Source of the DNA: Acidimicrobiales bacterium
GTDB lineage: Bacteria > Actinomycetota > Acidimicrobiia > Acidimicrobiales > Poriferisodalaceae
NCBI GenBank assembly: GCA_030749275.1
Contig: JASMKJ010000155.1
Span: 1-7,940, forward strand
DNA length: 7,940 bases
Direction: 5' to 3'
Both the position numbers and the translations under genes were made by a program. The notes under the pieces are model-generated. The model was not told where the DNA came from. It made no database searches and saw only the letters and a program-made list of their open reading frames with translations. How positions within the stretch are numbered: position 1 is the first letter of the stretch; each line of letters begins with the position of its first letter. This document shows, one piece after another, positions 6,555 to 7,940 of this stretch.

Positions 6555-7529
6555 TTATTTTTCTGAGAAGTCGAAGTTCAGTCCCTCAGACAGCAAAGAA
6601 AGATCGTCGATCAGGTTGGGAAGTAGGTCATAGGCTGCGCGCCTGTCTTCGGCTTCGGACATAGTGCGACCTACGACTGGAAACGTGAGGTTCGCAATTT
6701 TTACTTGACTAGGGTCTCGACCCGCTGCTTCTACCGCTGCTTTCACCTGTGCATAATTTTCACTTGCTCGTGAGAGATTCGGGTTCGACATAAATAACAG
6801 CTCGCCCCACCGCGCAGCGAACTCGATCCCGCGACCACTCTGACCCGCTTGGATGATTACCGGATGACCTTGAGGAGTTCGAGGCACGGTAAATGGACCC
6901 CGAGAGCTGTAATGATCTCCCGTGTGATCTAGCCGATGGACTTTGTTTCCCTGGGCGTACACACCGGTTGTCCGGTCCGCAACCACAGCGTCAGCTTCCC
7001 AGGTGTCCCAGTGCCCATGGACGACCTCCATGAATTCGTCTGCCCGGTCGTAACGAACATCATGGGCTGGTGCTTGCGGCAACCCCATATTTCTCGCTTC
7101 GTTGTCGTTGACCGAAGTAACGACATTCCAGGCCGCTCGTCCACCTGTCATGTGGTCGAGCGTTGAGAACACTCGTGCTACATGAAACGGTGGAAAATAA
7201 GTGGTGGAGTAGGTAGCTCCTAATCCCAGCTTCTGGGTGGCCATTCCCATCGTCGTCAAAACAGTCACGGCATCTAATTTCACGCACCTAATTCCGTGCT
7301 CGACGGTGTGGCGGTGATCTCCGCCATACATGTCGGGCATCGCCAAGCGGTCGTCAAAGAACCCCAGATCGAAAAGTCCTCGTTCTAAGATTTTGGCTAT
7401 GTCCTGGTAGAAGCCGACGTTGGTGACATCGTGTCGCGCTTCGGGGTGACGCCACGCGGCGGGAATCGTGGTGCAGTTCTGAGCTTGGAGAAAACCAATT
7501 AAAGCAATCTGGCGTTCCGTTGTTTTCAC
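6555..7529 (-). CDS. N-terminal 324 residues of the luciferase-like FMN monooxygenase
   Basis: This is the part translated from GTG 7529 if the internal TAA is obeyed. It carries most of the TIM barrel: AWRHPEARHD (25-34), LERGLFDLGFFDDRL (48-62), LGLGATYSTTYFPPFHVAR (101-119), the family signature MTGGRAAWNVVTS (127-139), YDRADEFMEVV (160-170) and HPVIIQAGQSGRGIEFAA (222-239), which is expected near the flavin phosphate. It stops at FDFSEK before the last barrel strand and closing helices, so on its own it is unlikely to fold into an active enzyme. The GTG start is chosen because it fits the family N-terminus and shares GTGA with the upstream stop. Only a weak AGG precedes it, so translation probably depends on coupling. 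Substrate class cannot be fixed from sequence alone. Confidence 0.8.
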   Translation of the reverse strand: MKTTERQIALIGFLQAQNCTTIPAAWRHPEARHDVTNVGFYQDIAKILERGLFDLGFFDDRLAMPDMYGGDHRHTVEHGIRCVKLDAVTVLTTMGMATQKLGLGATYSTTYFPPFHVARVFSTLDHMTGGRAAWNVVTSVNDNEARNMGLPQAPAHDVRYDRADEFMEVVHGHWDTWEADAVVADRTTGVYAQGNKVHRLDHTGDHYSSRGPFTVPRTPQGHPVIIQAGQSGRGIEFAARWGELLFMSNPNLSRASENYAQVKAAVEAAGRDPSQVKIANLTFPVVGRTMSEAEDRRAAYDLLPNLIDDLSLLSEGLNFDFSEK

Positions 7530-7940
7530 GAGAGCCTAGATTTGACTAGTTCTGCGACTACTCGTCCTTCTGCCTTGCCGGCCACTTCGGCATTGACGGC
7601 CTTCATTGCTTCACCCATGTCCGCCATTGTTGAATAGCCACCTTCGGTGAGGACCCGCTCAACAATGTCAGCTAACTCGTCTCCATCTAATTGTTCCGGT
7701 AGATAGGACTCAAGGATTTTTAGTTCGGCGCGTTCGTCGGCTGCCTTTTCGGTTCGACCACCCTGTTCGAACGCTTCAGCTGCCTCAATTCGCCGCTTTG
7801 CCTGGGCCGCTATGACTTTTTGTATCTGGTCGTCATCCAGGGTGGTAGCCGAGGACCCCGCGACTTCAGCTTCTTGTACCGCGGCGACAACGGATCTCAG
7901 GGTAGAGAACGTAAATTTGTCCTTCGATCTCATTGCGGCC
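7526..7940 (-). CDS. GatB/YqeY domain protein (5' partial)
   Basis: The visible protein (MRSKDKFTFSTLRSVVAAVQ onward, 135 residues from ATG 7933) matches the YqeY family, small all-helical proteins related to the C-terminal tail of the GatB subunit of the tRNA-dependent amidotransferase. The family's biochemical role is not settled. Motifs: TLRSVVAAVQEAE near the start, AKRRIEAAEAFEQGGR in the middle, ERAELKILESYLPEQL, then a C-terminal GxAEGRVVAELVK-like tail. Family members usually have some 15 residues before the (A)M(R/K)xKD motif, and the two codons beyond 7933 are in-frame Ala-Ala, so the true start is probably off the right edge and ATG 7933 is internal. Its TGA overlaps the GTG of the monooxygenase (shared GTGA, 7526-7529), placing both in one operon. 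Confidence 0.88.
   Translation of the reverse strand, partial: AAMRSKDKFTFSTLRSVVAAVQEAEVAGSSATTLDDDQIQKVIAAQAKRRIEAAEAFEQGGRTEKAADERAELKILESYLPEQLDGDELADIVERVLTEGGYSTMADMGEAMKAVNAEVAGKAEGRVVAELVKSRLS

Larger units (their letters stand above)
6174..7529 (-). pseudogene. FMN-dependent monooxygenase (NtaA/SnaA/DszA type) interrupted by an in-frame TAA
   Basis: Taken as a whole the locus spans 452 codons including the final stop, the normal size for this group of two-component luciferase-like flavin monooxygenases, which oxidise sulfur-, nitrogen- or carbon-containing organic compounds with FMNH2 from a partner reductase. One TAA (complement of 6555-6557) replaces codon 325. The codons after it stay in the same frame (LDDPLSPEDVYAMTGIQGNR) and continue to a family-typical C-terminus, so the lesion is a simple nonsense change, not a frameshift. 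The lack of other damage implies a recent mutation, a sequencing or assembly error, or unproven readthrough. The gene starts with GTG at 7529 inside the stop of the YqeY gene and ends on TAA at 6174-6176. The partner reductase is not in the window. Confidence 0.75.

Noticed and set aside
6555..6557. Stop-codon recoding to selenocysteine or pyrrolysine.
   Set aside because: The codon is TAA; those systems use TGA and TAG.
6555..6562. Frameshift or programmed slippage at the A5 run (complement of 6558-6562) beside the TAA.
   Set aside because: The homologous continuation is in the same frame as the upstream part, so a shift of one base would destroy rather than restore it.
7931..7933. ATG as the start of the YqeY protein.
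   Set aside because: The family normally has about 15 residues before this point, and the frame stays open (Ala-Ala) to the window edge, so the start is more likely outside.

Overview
The window looks like a stretch of bacterial chromosome from a moderately GC-rich organism, most plausibly a marine or environmental actinobacterium of the Acidimicrobiia type. The basis is a single-chain acyl-CoA carboxylase, GTG starts, a possible leaderless start, an actinobacterial-looking YqeY, and several acyl-CoA and flavin-monooxygenase catabolic genes. This is family-level inference. A SAR202-type Chloroflexota origin, a group known for expanded FMN monooxygenases, cannot be excluded. Genes are packed tightly: no gene-free stretch exceeds about 80 bases, and I see no RNA genes, insertion sequences, CRISPR array or strong terminator.

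Layout. On the + strand, 1-1790 is the 3' part of a multidomain biotin-dependent acyl-CoA carboxylase (biotin carrier domain followed by the whole carboxyltransferase). The rest lies off the left edge. Convergent to it, 4269-1837 (-) is an 810-residue protein made of two fused CaiB/BaiF family III CoA-transferase domains. A 77-base divergent control region (4270-4346) separates it from two overlapping + strand genes, 4347-5270 and 5260-6177. These are paralogous NodB-fold proteins resembling PuuE-type allantoinase (polysaccharide deacetylase superfamily). Their second stop codon overlaps the stop of a convergent - strand operon: a YqeY/GatB-domain gene (cut by the right edge) coupled through a GTGA overlap to an NtaA/SnaA/DszA-type FMN monooxygenase that is split by one in-frame TAA.

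How they might work together. The carboxylase, CoA transferase, amidohydrolase-like pair and flavin monooxygenase together suggest catabolism of a small organic acid or nitrogen-containing compound through CoA thioesters. No substrate can be read from the sequence. The most unusual points are two asymmetric pairs: in the fused CoA transferase only the second half keeps the catalytic aspartate, and in the deacetylase pair only the first member keeps the C-terminal LHP histidine (Arg in the second). Each could be an active/degenerate pair. The nonsense-interrupted monooxygenase is the third point of interest.
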